Part shown: piece after piece, positions 15,479-22,521 of the stretch
How positions within the stretch are numbered: position 1 is the first letter of the stretch
How the letters are laid out: every line of letters starts with the position of its first letter
Assembly (NCBI GenBank): GCA_050692915.1
Contig: JBOGVU010000011.1
Coordinates: 1 to 51,608, forward strand
Source: CALAEC01 sp050692915
GTDB lineage: Bacteria; Actinomycetota; UBA4738; CALAEC01
DNA: 51,608 nucleotides
Direction: 5' to 3'
Notes under the pieces: generated by a model
The model's input: only the letters and a program-made list of their open reading frames with translations
The model's database searches: none
Told to the model about the DNA's origin: nothing
Position numbers and translations under genes: made by a program

Positions 15479-17674
15479 ATGGACACGACCACGTCGCGAT
15501 CCCCGAGCTGGCTGACCGGCCTCGGCCCGGCCCTCACGGCCGGCGGGGTCGCCGGGGTCCTGGAGGTCGTCCTGGCCACCTCCCTTGCGGCCCTGGTGTT
15601 CTCCGGCGAGCTTGCACAGCACCGGGGAGCCGGCATCGGCCTGGCGCTCCTCGGCGGCGCCGTGGTGATGCTGGTGATCGCCGTTTTCTCCAGCCTGCCG
15701 TTCTCGGTGGGCTCCATCCAGGACACCACGGCCACGATCATCGCGCTGCTGGCGGCCCGCATCGCCGCGGCCGTGCCTCGGGAGGACGCGTTCCTCACGG
15801 TCGTCCTGGCCATCACCGTGGCCACGGTCGTGGCAGGCTTGTTCTTCTTCGTCCTGGGCACGCTCCGGCTTGGCGACCTGGTCCGGTTCGTGCCCTACCC
15901 CGTCATCGGGGGGTTCCTGGCCGGGACCGGGTGGCTGCTGGCCAAGGGCGCCCTTGGCGTCCTGACCGACGTCCCGGTCTCGATGGCCACGCTCGGAGAT
16001 GTCGCCGGCGAGCGGGCGAAGTGGCTCCCAGGGGCGGCGTTCGCCATCACGGTCCTGTGGGTGACCCGCCGCCGGCCTCACCCCGCGGTGATCCCGGCCG
16101 TGTCGCTGGGGGCGATCGGGCTCTTCTACGCCGTAGCCGTCGTCTCGGGCCAGGGCATCGAGGGGGCCAGGGCCGGGGGGTGGCTGATCGGTCCCTTCCC
16201 TTCGGGCGGGCTGTGGCGACCCTGGTCGTTCGAGGCCTTGGGCGGAGCCGACTGGGGAGCGGTCCTGGCCCAGGCCGTGGGGATGGGGACGATGCTGGTG
16301 GTGGGTGTCCTGACGCTCCTGCTGAACACCACCGGGATCGAGCTGGTGACCGAGCGGGACATCGACCTGAACCGGGAGCTTCGGGCTGCGGGTGCCGCCA
16401 ACGTGGCCGCCGGTGTCGGCGGCGGCCTGGTCGGGTTCCACGCCCTCAGCCTGACCGCGTTGGCCCACCGCGCCGGCGCGCGGACGCGCCTGCCCGGCAT
16501 CATCGGCGCGGCCATCTGCGTGGCCACGCTGGTGTTCGGCGCGTCAGCCCTGTCGCTGATCCCGAAGCCGGTCCTGGGCGGCCTTCTCCTCTACCTCGGC
16601 CTCGGCTTCCTGCTCGACTGGGTCGTTTTCGCGGGGCGCCGTCTGCCCCGGATCGACTACGCCCTGGTGGTGCTGATCCTGGCCGTGATCGCCGCGTTCG
16701 GGTTCCTGATCGGGGTGGCCGTCGGGACGCTCGTGGCGCTGGTGATGTTCGTGGTCGAGTACAGCCGCGGGAACGTGGTGAGCCGGGCCATCTCCGGGGC
16801 CGCGTACCGCAGCAAGGTAGACCGGGATCCCGCCCACCTGGCGATCCTGCGGGCCGACGGCGAGCGGATCCACGTGTTCGAGCTCCAGGGGTACCTGTTC
16901 TTCGGGACCGCGAGCTCGCTTCTCGACCGGATCAAGGAGCGCCTGAACGACGCCAGGCAACAGGAGGCCCGGTTCGTGGTCATCGACTTCCGTCGGGTGA
17001 CGGGGCTGGACAGCTCGGCCGTCCTCGTCTTCACCAAGGCTCGCCAGCTGGCCGGGTCGAGGGGGATCACGCTGGTGCTGAGTGGGGTGGGCGACCGGCT
17101 CCGCCGCCAGCTCGAGCGCGGCGGGTTCGCGGAGGACCCCGACGGCGGCATCCGGATCCTGCCGGACCTCGACAGGGGCGTGCAGTGGTGCGAGGACCGG
17201 CTCCTGGAGGAAGCCGGGGCACCGTCGACCGCCGAACCGCCGCCGCTTGAGGACCAGCTGCGTGCGGCGCTCGGCTCTGTGGACCCGACCTGGGTGCTCC
17301 CCTACCTCGAGGCGATCGAGGTCGACGCCGGCGAGACCCTGATGCGGCAGGGAGAGCCGTCCGACGGCCTGTATTTCCTGGAGTCGGGCCGGCTGACGGT
17401 GCAGCTCGAGTCAGCCGAGGGTGGGCGGATGCGGCTCCGCACCATGGGCCCGGGCACGGTGGTGGGCGAGGTCACGCTGTACCTGCGCACGCCGCGCACC
17501 GCCTCCGTCGTGGCCGAGGTGCCGAGCCGCCTCCACCGGCTTTCCGCCGACGCGCTGGCCCGGATGGAGCGAGGCGATCCCACCGTAGCCGCGGCCGTGC
17601 ACCGCATGTTCGCCCGGCTCCTGGCGGAACGGCTGACCGACACCCTGAACGAGGTCGAGGCCCTGCTCGACTAG
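15479..17674 (+). CDS. SulP transporter with STAS and cyclic-nucleotide-binding domains
   Basis: A 731-residue membrane protein. Residues 15-430 are a SulP anion-transport domain with many hydrophobic segments, including LPFSVGSIQDTTATIIALLAA and VRFVPYPVIGGFLAGTGWLL. A STAS domain covers about 455-550 (VVIDFRRVTGLDSSAVLVF). About 595-715 is a cNMP-binding domain: GETLMRQGEPSDGLYFLESG and GTVVGEVTLYLRTPRTASVV, where the GEVTLY..PRTAS part is the phosphate-binding cassette, although its usual Arg-Thr-Ala order is shifted. SulP proteins carry sulfate, bicarbonate or similar anions. The design suggests transport gated by a nucleotide. ATG 15479 is chosen because the cytoplasmic N-tip is then short; divergent from the HAD gene. 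Confidence 0.9.
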   Translation: MDTTTSRSPSWLTGLGPALTAGGVAGVLEVVLATSLAALVFSGELAQHRGAGIGLALLGGAVVMLVIAVFSSLPFSVGSIQDTTATIIALLAARIAAAVPREDAFLTVVLAITVATVVAGLFFFVLGTLRLGDLVRFVPYPVIGGFLAGTGWLLAKGALGVLTDVPVSMATLGDVAGERAKWLPGAAFAITVLWVTRRRPHPAVIPAVSLGAIGLFYAVAVVSGQGIEGARAGGWLIGPFPSGGLWRPWSFEALGGADWGAVLAQAVGMGTMLVVGVLTLLLNTTGIELVTERDIDLNRELRAAGAANVAAGVGGGLVGFHALSLTALAHRAGARTRLPGIIGAAICVATLVFGASALSLIPKPVLGGLLLYLGLGFLLDWVVFAGRRLPRIDYALVVLILAVIAAFGFLIGVAVGTLVALVMFVVEYSRGNVVSRAISGAAYRSKVDRDPAHLAILRADGERIHVFELQGYLFFGTASSLLDRIKERLNDARQQEARFVVIDFRRVTGLDSSAVLVFTKARQLAGSRGITLVLSGVGDRLRRQLERGGFAEDPDGGIRILPDLDRGVQWCEDRLLEEAGAPSTAEPPPLEDQLRAALGSVDPTWVLPYLEAIEVDAGETLMRQGEPSDGLYFLESGRLTVQLESAEGGRMRLRTMGPGTVVGEVTLYLRTPRTASVVAEVPSRLHRLSADALARMERGDPTVAAAVHRMFARLLAERLTDTLNEVEALLD

Positions 17675-17717
17675 CTCGCCCGGCGGACGGGGCGGCGCCG
17701 CTCCTCTTCGAAGCCGG

Positions 17718-18152
17718 TCACGCCCAGATCCGGGCCTCGGTGGGGGTGACCCGGATCGGCCGGGAGTACAGCTCCGCGAACCTGGCCGGGGTCCAGTCGT
17801 ACCCCTTCATCTGGTGGCGGTACTTCTCCACGTAGGCGGGGACCTGATCCGCCGAGGGGGCATCGTCGAGGAGCTCCGCCGTGCCGTCGAACGTGGCGAT
17901 CTCGTCGCCCACCTCCGTCCCTCGAAGGTGGATGGCGACCTTCGGGTTGGCGGCGATGTTGTCGAGCTTCGGCATCCCCGGCCGGCTGTAGATCAGGAGG
18001 GTCCCGTTCTCCCACAGGAACCACACCGGGGTGGACTGCGGCTGGCCGTCCGCGGTGACCGTGGTCAGCCAGGCGATGATGTCCGTCCGCAGCCGCTCCG
18101 CGGCGGCGGCGTGCTTCGGGTCGTTCGGATCGAGCAACATGCCCATCACCAT
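17718..18152 (-). CDS. PPOX-class F420-dependent protein (Rv3369-like)
   Basis: A 144-residue split-barrel protein. LTTVTADGQPQSTPVWFLWENGTLLIYSRPGMPKLDNIAANPKVAIHL is the typical flavin/F420-binding stretch of pyridoxamine-phosphate-oxidase-like proteins, and the tail KGYDWTPARFAELYSRPIRVTPTEARIW matches the actinobacterial subgroup that includes Rv3369. It probably binds F420 and may reduce or store it; the substrate is unknown. Three in-frame ATGs at 18152, 18146 and 18140 compete; the shortest (MLLDPND) fits the family best. Convergent with the SulP gene. Confidence 0.85.
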   Translation of the reverse strand: MVMGMLLDPNDPKHAAAAERLRTDIIAWLTTVTADGQPQSTPVWFLWENGTLLIYSRPGMPKLDNIAANPKVAIHLRGTEVGDEIATFDGTAELLDDAPSADQVPAYVEKYRHQMKGYDWTPARFAELYSRPIRVTPTEARIWA

Positions 18153-18165
18153 ACCCGTACGACGC

Positions 18166-18450
18166 TCACCGGCCGAGGGCCGAGACGAGCTCGCGGGCGT
18201 AGTAATCCTCCCACCGCTCGTCCGGCGAGGCCGCGGCGTAGTCCCTGTCCAGCTGGACCAGGAGGTGGACCAAATGGCTCGGGACCGGGGCGGCCCCGAG
18301 GATGTCCGGCAGCTCGGAGAGCCGGATCAGCCAGTCCGCGTACCAGGACGCCCAGTCCTCGTCCGCCCCGTCGGTGATCCGATAGACGGCGTGGTGGGTC
18401 TCGCCGGCCTCGTGGAGCAGCTCGGCGATCTTCGAGACGCGTTCATCCAT
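18166..18450 (-). CDS. Conserved hypothetical protein
   Basis: A 94-residue acidic, tryptophan- and tyrosine-rich soluble protein (MDERVSKIAELLHEAGETHH, DEDWASWYADWLIRLSELP, DERWEDYYARELVSAL). No known domain is recognised, though similar small proteins are familiar from actinobacterial genomes. It is 13 nt upstream of the PPOX gene on the same strand, so the two are likely co-transcribed. Its ATG at 18450 faces the tRNA gene, 21 nt away. Confidence 0.7.
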   Translation of the reverse strand: MDERVSKIAELLHEAGETHHAVYRITDGADEDWASWYADWLIRLSELPDILGAAPVPSHLVHLLVQLDRDYAAASPDERWEDYYARELVSALGR

Positions 18451-18458
18451 GCGCCGCG

Positions 18459-18464
18459 TATCCT
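18459..18464 (+). promoter_or_regulatory. Candidate -10 box of the selenocysteine tRNA
   Basis: TATCCT ends 7 nt before the first base of the mature tRNA, the right distance for transcription to begin at or next to G1. No good -35 box was found. The site overlaps the leader of the divergent hypothetical gene. Confidence 0.45.
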
Positions 18465-18471
18465 ATTCGGC

Positions 18472-18563
18472 GGAGGCGTCCGGGCGCCTGGTGGGCCCCC
18501 CGGTCTTCAAAACCGGTGAGGGGGCGAAAGCTCCCTGGCGGGTTCGATTCCCGTCCGCCTCCG
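18472..18563 (+). tRNA. selC: tRNA-Sec, anticodon TCA
   Basis: A 92-nt tRNA with the diagnostic marks of selenocysteine tRNA. The anticodon stem CCGGT / ACCGG closes a 7-nt loop CTTCAAA, giving anticodon TCA, which reads UGA. A long variable arm AGGGGGC / GCTCCCT with a GAAA loop follows. The T arm is GCGGG-TTCGATT-CCCGT. The acceptor stem pairs GGAGGCG with CGCCTCC; the eighth pair usual in bacterial tRNA-Sec is a T-C mismatch here. The discriminator is G at 18563 and CCA is not encoded. No selA, selB, selD or clear selenoprotein gene lies in the window, so the partners must be elsewhere. Confidence 0.93.
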
Positions 18564-18585
18564 CGAACCGATAGGCGTGCGAACC
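18564..18585. repeat. Left copy of an inverted repeat flanking the cyclase gene
   Basis: A 22-nt stretch directly after the tRNA discriminator, with the core CCGATAGGC. Its reverse complement matches 21873-21894 at 19 of 22 positions. Together the copies bracket the single large gene at 18659-21736. Confidence 0.5.
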
Positions 18586-18658
18586 CCGGGGGGATGACGT
18601 GGGGCTGGATGCACGCTCGGGCGTCATGGGCCAGGAGCCATAATCTTCCCGGAGGCTC

Positions 18659-21600
18659 ATGGTGAACGACAGGGTCGAACTGCCCACCGGAACGGTCACG
18701 TTCCTGTTCAGTGACATCGAGGGGAGCACACGACTCCTTCAGCGCCTCGGAGATAGGTACCCAGACATCCTGGAGCGGCACCACCGGCTGTTGCGTGACG
18801 CCTTCGACCGCCACGGAGGGCTCGTCGTGGGAACGGAAGGGGATTCGTTCTTCGCCGTGTTCCCGTCGGCGCCCTCTGCCGTAATGGCCGCCGTGGCCGC
18901 CCAGCTCTCGCTGGCCCGGGAAGCGTGGCCTGAGGGTGCGGAGGTCCAGGTCCGGATGGGGCTCCACACGGGCCAGGGAACGCTGGGGGGCGAGAACTAC
19001 GTTGGGGTGGACGTCCACCGAGCGGCGCGGATCGCCGCCGCCGGGCACGGGGGGCAGGTGCTTATCTCGAGTAGCACCCAATCGCTCGTGGAGCGTGACC
19101 TTCCGGAGGGGACCACGCTCATCGACAGGGGAGAGCATCACCTCAAGGACTTGCTCCGACCGGAGCGCATCTTCCAGGTGGCCCATCCGGAGCTTCGGAG
19201 TGACTTCCCCCCGCTCGTCTCGCTCAGCCGCCGGCCGAACAACCTCCCCGTGCAGACGTCGGAGTTCCTCGGCCGCGAAGCGGAACTCCGAGCGATCCGG
19301 GCGCTCCTGGACGATCCGGCGGTCCGGCTCTTGACGCTCACCGGGCCCGGAGGCATCGGGAAGACGAGACTGGCCCTGCAGGCGGCCGCCGATCAGATAG
19401 ACGGATTCGAGGACGGGTCGTACTTCGTGGAGCTCTCGGCGGCCCGTGACGCGGACGCTGTGTTCGAGGCGATCGTTCGCGCAGTGGGGGTCAACGGTGC
19501 GGGCGAGGTGCGGCCGCTCGAGGTGCTGACGGCCCAGCTCGCGGGCCGTCACATGCTGCTGTTGCTTGACAACTTCGAGCAGGTCATGGATGCCGCCGAA
19601 GGCGTGGTCGAGCTCCTGCATCGATCCCCGAGGCTGGTCATCGTGGTCACGAGCCGCGAGCCCCTCGGAGTGCGCGGCGAGCATCTCTTCCCTGTTTCGC
19701 CCCTGTCGGTTCCACCCGAGCGCGGCGCCGAAGTATCCGCAGCCACGGTCGGGGCGTACGAAGCGGTGCTTCTGTTCGTCGCGCGGGCCGGCGAGGTTCG
19801 GCCGGGCTTCGCCCTGATCGACGACAACGCCGCGGCTGTCGCCAAGATCTGTGCACGCCTCGACGGCCTGCCGTTGGCGATCGAGCTCGCGGCGGCTCGT
19901 CTCGTGTTGTTCTCTCTGGACGATTTGAGAGATCGCCTCGGTAACCGGCTCGATCTGCTCCGCCGAAGGCGGCGCGACCTTCCTCCACGCCAACAGACAC
20001 TCCGAAGCACGATCGAGTGGAGCTACGAGCTGCTCGACCCTCAAGAGCGCACGATGTTCCGCTTGCTCTCCGTGTTCTCGAGCGCTCGCTTGGAAGCCGT
20101 CGAGGCGATCGCGGCGCAGCTCGGTGCGCTCCAGGACGTCGACGTCATCGAGGGGATCGAGTCCCTGGTCGAGAAGAGCCTCGTCCGCACGGTCGAGGGT
20201 CCTGGCCCCACGCGAGTCTCGATGCTCGAAACCATCCGGGAGTACGCGGCCGAGCGGCTCGACGAGGATCCCGCGCTCAGCGAAGCGACATGCCGTGCGC
20301 ATGCGGCGTTCTTCTCGCGGTTCGCAATCGAGCGACGCGACGAGCTCGACGGTCCAAGTCGCGAGCGGGCTCTTGACGCGTTGTCGCTCGACATCGACGA
20401 ACTTATGACGGCCTGGCGGTTCTGGGTCGAACGCGGCGAGCTGGAGAAGCTCGACGAGCTGTTCGAGGCGTTGTGGGTCCTTCACGATTCGCGGGGCTGG
20501 TACACCGGAGCCGTGGAGCTGGCGCGCGACCTTCTGGGGGTCCTGTCCTCGGTTCCCTCATCGCCGGATCGGGTCAAGCAGACGATCACGCTGGCGACCG
20601 GCCTGGCCAGAGGACTGCTGGCCCTCCGAGGCTACACCGCTGAGGTTGACGAGGCGTACCGACGAGCGCTGGCGATGATCGGGGAAGCGGGCGGGTTGCC
20701 CCGGCTGTTCCCGGTTCTGCGCAGCGTCGCCAGCTTCCATCTATATCGGGGTGAGTTCGACAAGGCAGTCGCCGTCGGACGAGAGCTCCTCGACCTCGCG
20801 GACCAGGAAGACGACGTCGGACTGCAGGTCGAGGGACACCTGATCCTCGGAGCGAACCTCGCCTCCCTGGGCGACGCTTCCACCGGCCTCGACCACCTGG
20901 ATCGAGCCATCGCGCTCTTCGACCCGGAACGCCACCGAACCGCGGGGGTGCGACTCGGTCCCAGCCCCGGCGTGGTCCCCTACACGACCTCGGCCTTCTT
21001 CCTCTGGTCCCTGGGGTATCCGGAACGAGCGGTCGACCGGGCCTCCCGCGGTCTGGACCTGGCGCAGCGGCTGAATCACCCTTTCACGCTCGCCTATGCC
21101 CTGTTCCACGTCGGGTTCCTCGATCTCATGCGCCGGGAGCTGGAGCTCGTTCGCGAACGTGCCGAAGGCGTGCTGGAGATCGCGGAGGACCACGGCTATG
21201 AGGTCTGGCGCGCACTCGCCCTGGTCCTGCACGGCGTGGCGATGACCGGGCTCGGCGAGCAGGAGGACGGCCTCGCTCGGAGCGCTCAGGGGATCGGACT
21301 GTACCGTGGGCTCCCAACACCCCCTGTCTTCTGGCCGCCCCTCCTCACCGTCAGGGCCGTCGGGCTGGCCATGGGCGGTCGTCCCAAGGAGGCCCTCGAG
21401 GTCATGGACCAGGTGCTGGAGCTCTATTCGGGAGCACCACCGAACGTCTTGTACCCGGATGCGCCCTTGCTGAAGGGCGACCTCCTCCTCATGGTCTCGG
21501 GCCCCGAGGCCGCCGAGCCTTGGTTCCAGCATGCGTTCGACGTCGCGGACGAAGTCGGGGCACGGCTCCCGCAACTTCGGGCGGCGATGAGGCTGACGCA

Positions 21601-21736
21601 GCTGTGGCGGGCTGCCGGCGTCCGAGCGGGAGGGATCGATATCCTCCGACGGGTCTACGACACCTTCACCGAGGGATTCGATACGCCGGATCTCGCCGAG
21701 GCCCGTGGCATTCTCGAGACTGCCACGCCCGCCTGA
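18659..21736 (+). CDS. Cyclase-homology / STAND ATPase / TPR signalling protein
   Basis: A 1025-residue cytoplasmic protein. Residues 8-175 are a class III nucleotide cyclase homology domain: Asp19 in FLFSDIEGST and Asp62 in GTEGDSFFAVF keep the metal sites, but the purine-selecting Lys is replaced (VGTEGD) and the usual VN.AAR reads VHRAAR. Residues about 205-480 are a STAND/NB-ARC-type ATPase with Walker A GPGGIGKTRLAL and Walker B LLLLDNFEQV. The rest is helical repeats of TPR type. Mycobacterial relatives such as Rv1358 and Rv2488c add a LuxR helix-turn-helix; this protein ends without one. SD GGAGG before ATG 18659; a TAATCT -10-like box is at 18641. Confidence 0.88.
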   Translation: MVNDRVELPTGTVTFLFSDIEGSTRLLQRLGDRYPDILERHHRLLRDAFDRHGGLVVGTEGDSFFAVFPSAPSAVMAAVAAQLSLAREAWPEGAEVQVRMGLHTGQGTLGGENYVGVDVHRAARIAAAGHGGQVLISSSTQSLVERDLPEGTTLIDRGEHHLKDLLRPERIFQVAHPELRSDFPPLVSLSRRPNNLPVQTSEFLGREAELRAIRALLDDPAVRLLTLTGPGGIGKTRLALQAAADQIDGFEDGSYFVELSAARDADAVFEAIVRAVGVNGAGEVRPLEVLTAQLAGRHMLLLLDNFEQVMDAAEGVVELLHRSPRLVIVVTSREPLGVRGEHLFPVSPLSVPPERGAEVSAATVGAYEAVLLFVARAGEVRPGFALIDDNAAAVAKICARLDGLPLAIELAAARLVLFSLDDLRDRLGNRLDLLRRRRRDLPPRQQTLRSTIEWSYELLDPQERTMFRLLSVFSSARLEAVEAIAAQLGALQDVDVIEGIESLVEKSLVRTVEGPGPTRVSMLETIREYAAERLDEDPALSEATCRAHAAFFSRFAIERRDELDGPSRERALDALSLDIDELMTAWRFWVERGELEKLDELFEALWVLHDSRGWYTGAVELARDLLGVLSSVPSSPDRVKQTITLATGLARGLLALRGYTAEVDEAYRRALAMIGEAGGLPRLFPVLRSVASFHLYRGEFDKAVAVGRELLDLADQEDDVGLQVEGHLILGANLASLGDASTGLDHLDRAIALFDPERHRTAGVRLGPSPGVVPYTTSAFFLWSLGYPERAVDRASRGLDLAQRLNHPFTLAYALFHVGFLDLMRRELELVRERAEGVLEIAEDHGYEVWRALALVLHGVAMTGLGEQEDGLARSAQGIGLYRGLPTPPVFWPPLLTVRAVGLAMGGRPKEALEVMDQVLELYSGAPPNVLYPDAPLLKGDLLLMVSGPEAAEPWFQHAFDVADEVGARLPQLRAAMRLTQLWRAAGVRAGGIDILRRVYDTFTEGFDTPDLAEARGILETATPA

Positions 21737-21872
21737 GGGTTCCCGTGAGGCGAGCTGGACTCGAAGCCAGCGGCCGACGGATCATGAGGTGCCCTTCGCC
21801 ACCCGGCGTTCGGTCAGGCCACTCGCCCCCAAGAGCGGGGAGCGACCCAGATGCTCCAGCTCTGCTTGCTTA

Positions 21873-21894
21873 GGTTCGTATGCCTATCGGTCCG
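21873..21894. repeat. Right copy of the inverted repeat flanking the cyclase gene
   Basis: A 22-nt stretch with the core GCCTATCGG, the inverse of the copy next to the tRNA, differing at three positions that are all C/T changes. It lies 136 bp after the cyclase stop. The 266 bp between 21737 and 22002 hold no supported gene. Confidence 0.5.
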
Positions 21895-22002
21895 CTCCGC
21901 TCGGCCTGACCTGCGGAAACGCAGGGATCGAAGGTAACAGCGTACGAACACCTCGAGGAGATGAAATGGAGGGCCTCCTCCCGCTTCCCTCTTTCCCGTC
22001 GG

Positions 22003-22297
22003 CTAGGGCCGGAGCAGCGACTTGATGGCGCGGCGTTCGTCCATGGCGCGGTAGCCCTCGGCGACCTCCTCGAGCGGCAAGGCCAGGTCGAAGACCTTGC
22101 CGGGGTCGATCTCGCGGCTCCAGATGAGATCGACGAGAGACCGGGGCGGTGCGCACGATCGTGTAGCTCGGCTCGGGCATCGGCTGGAGCTCCCAGTCGA
22201 ACACCGACGCATAGAAGGCCCTGGCTCGATCCTCGTCGTCGGCGGGGATCTCGAAGTGCACGACCTTGTCCAGAGCCCACCTCCACCCGGGTGCCAT
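22003..22297 (-). pseudogene. Fused remnants of a VOC protein and a zinc alcohol dehydrogenase
   Basis: From ATG 22297 the frame reads the start of a VOC/glyoxalase-like protein (DKVVHFEIPADDEDRARAFY, then FDWELQPMPEPSYTIVRTAP). After about 50 residues, in another frame, it becomes the C-terminus of a zinc-dependent alcohol dehydrogenase: LVDLIWSREIDPGKVFDLAL, LPLEEVAEGYRAM, ending KSLLRP at 22003. Neither half is complete and the frames do not agree, so this is best read as a deletion scar that joined two genes. The 224 bp between 22298 and the next start at 22522 hold nothing recognised. Confidence 0.7.
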
Positions 22298-22521
22298 TCT
22301 GCCACCCTTCCCCGTGCCCAGGATGCCCCGGCGCACACCCGGCGTGGCTCCCCGGGCGGTCGTCGGCCCCGACCCTACCTGAGCGACCTGTGTCAATTGC
22401 CAGCCCGGCCTGGAGGAGTGGCCTCTCACCGACGGCCCGCTCCCGGCCCAGGATTCAGAGCAGCCGGCGTGGCACGCGTGTCCCAGCACATGTGAGTTGG
22501 CCCTGACATACCCTCTAGCAG

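Noticed and set aside
15118..17250. Long plus-strand frame of 710 codons over the HAD and SulP genes
   Set aside because: Gly/Arg/Pro-rich, no motifs, and it lies in another frame of a clear SulP transporter.
18443..20485. Large minus-strand frame over the tRNA-Sec and the cyclase gene
   Set aside because: It runs antisense through a tRNA and through a well-defined STAND protein; its residues are a shadow.
21750..21835. tRNA-like fold on the minus strand with GGGCGAG / CTCGCCT ends and a TTCGAGT loop
   Set aside because: The acceptor-like ends pair, but the T loop has an extra base, the anticodon stem around CTCATGA does not pair, and the D arm is poor. Treated as chance or a decayed relic.
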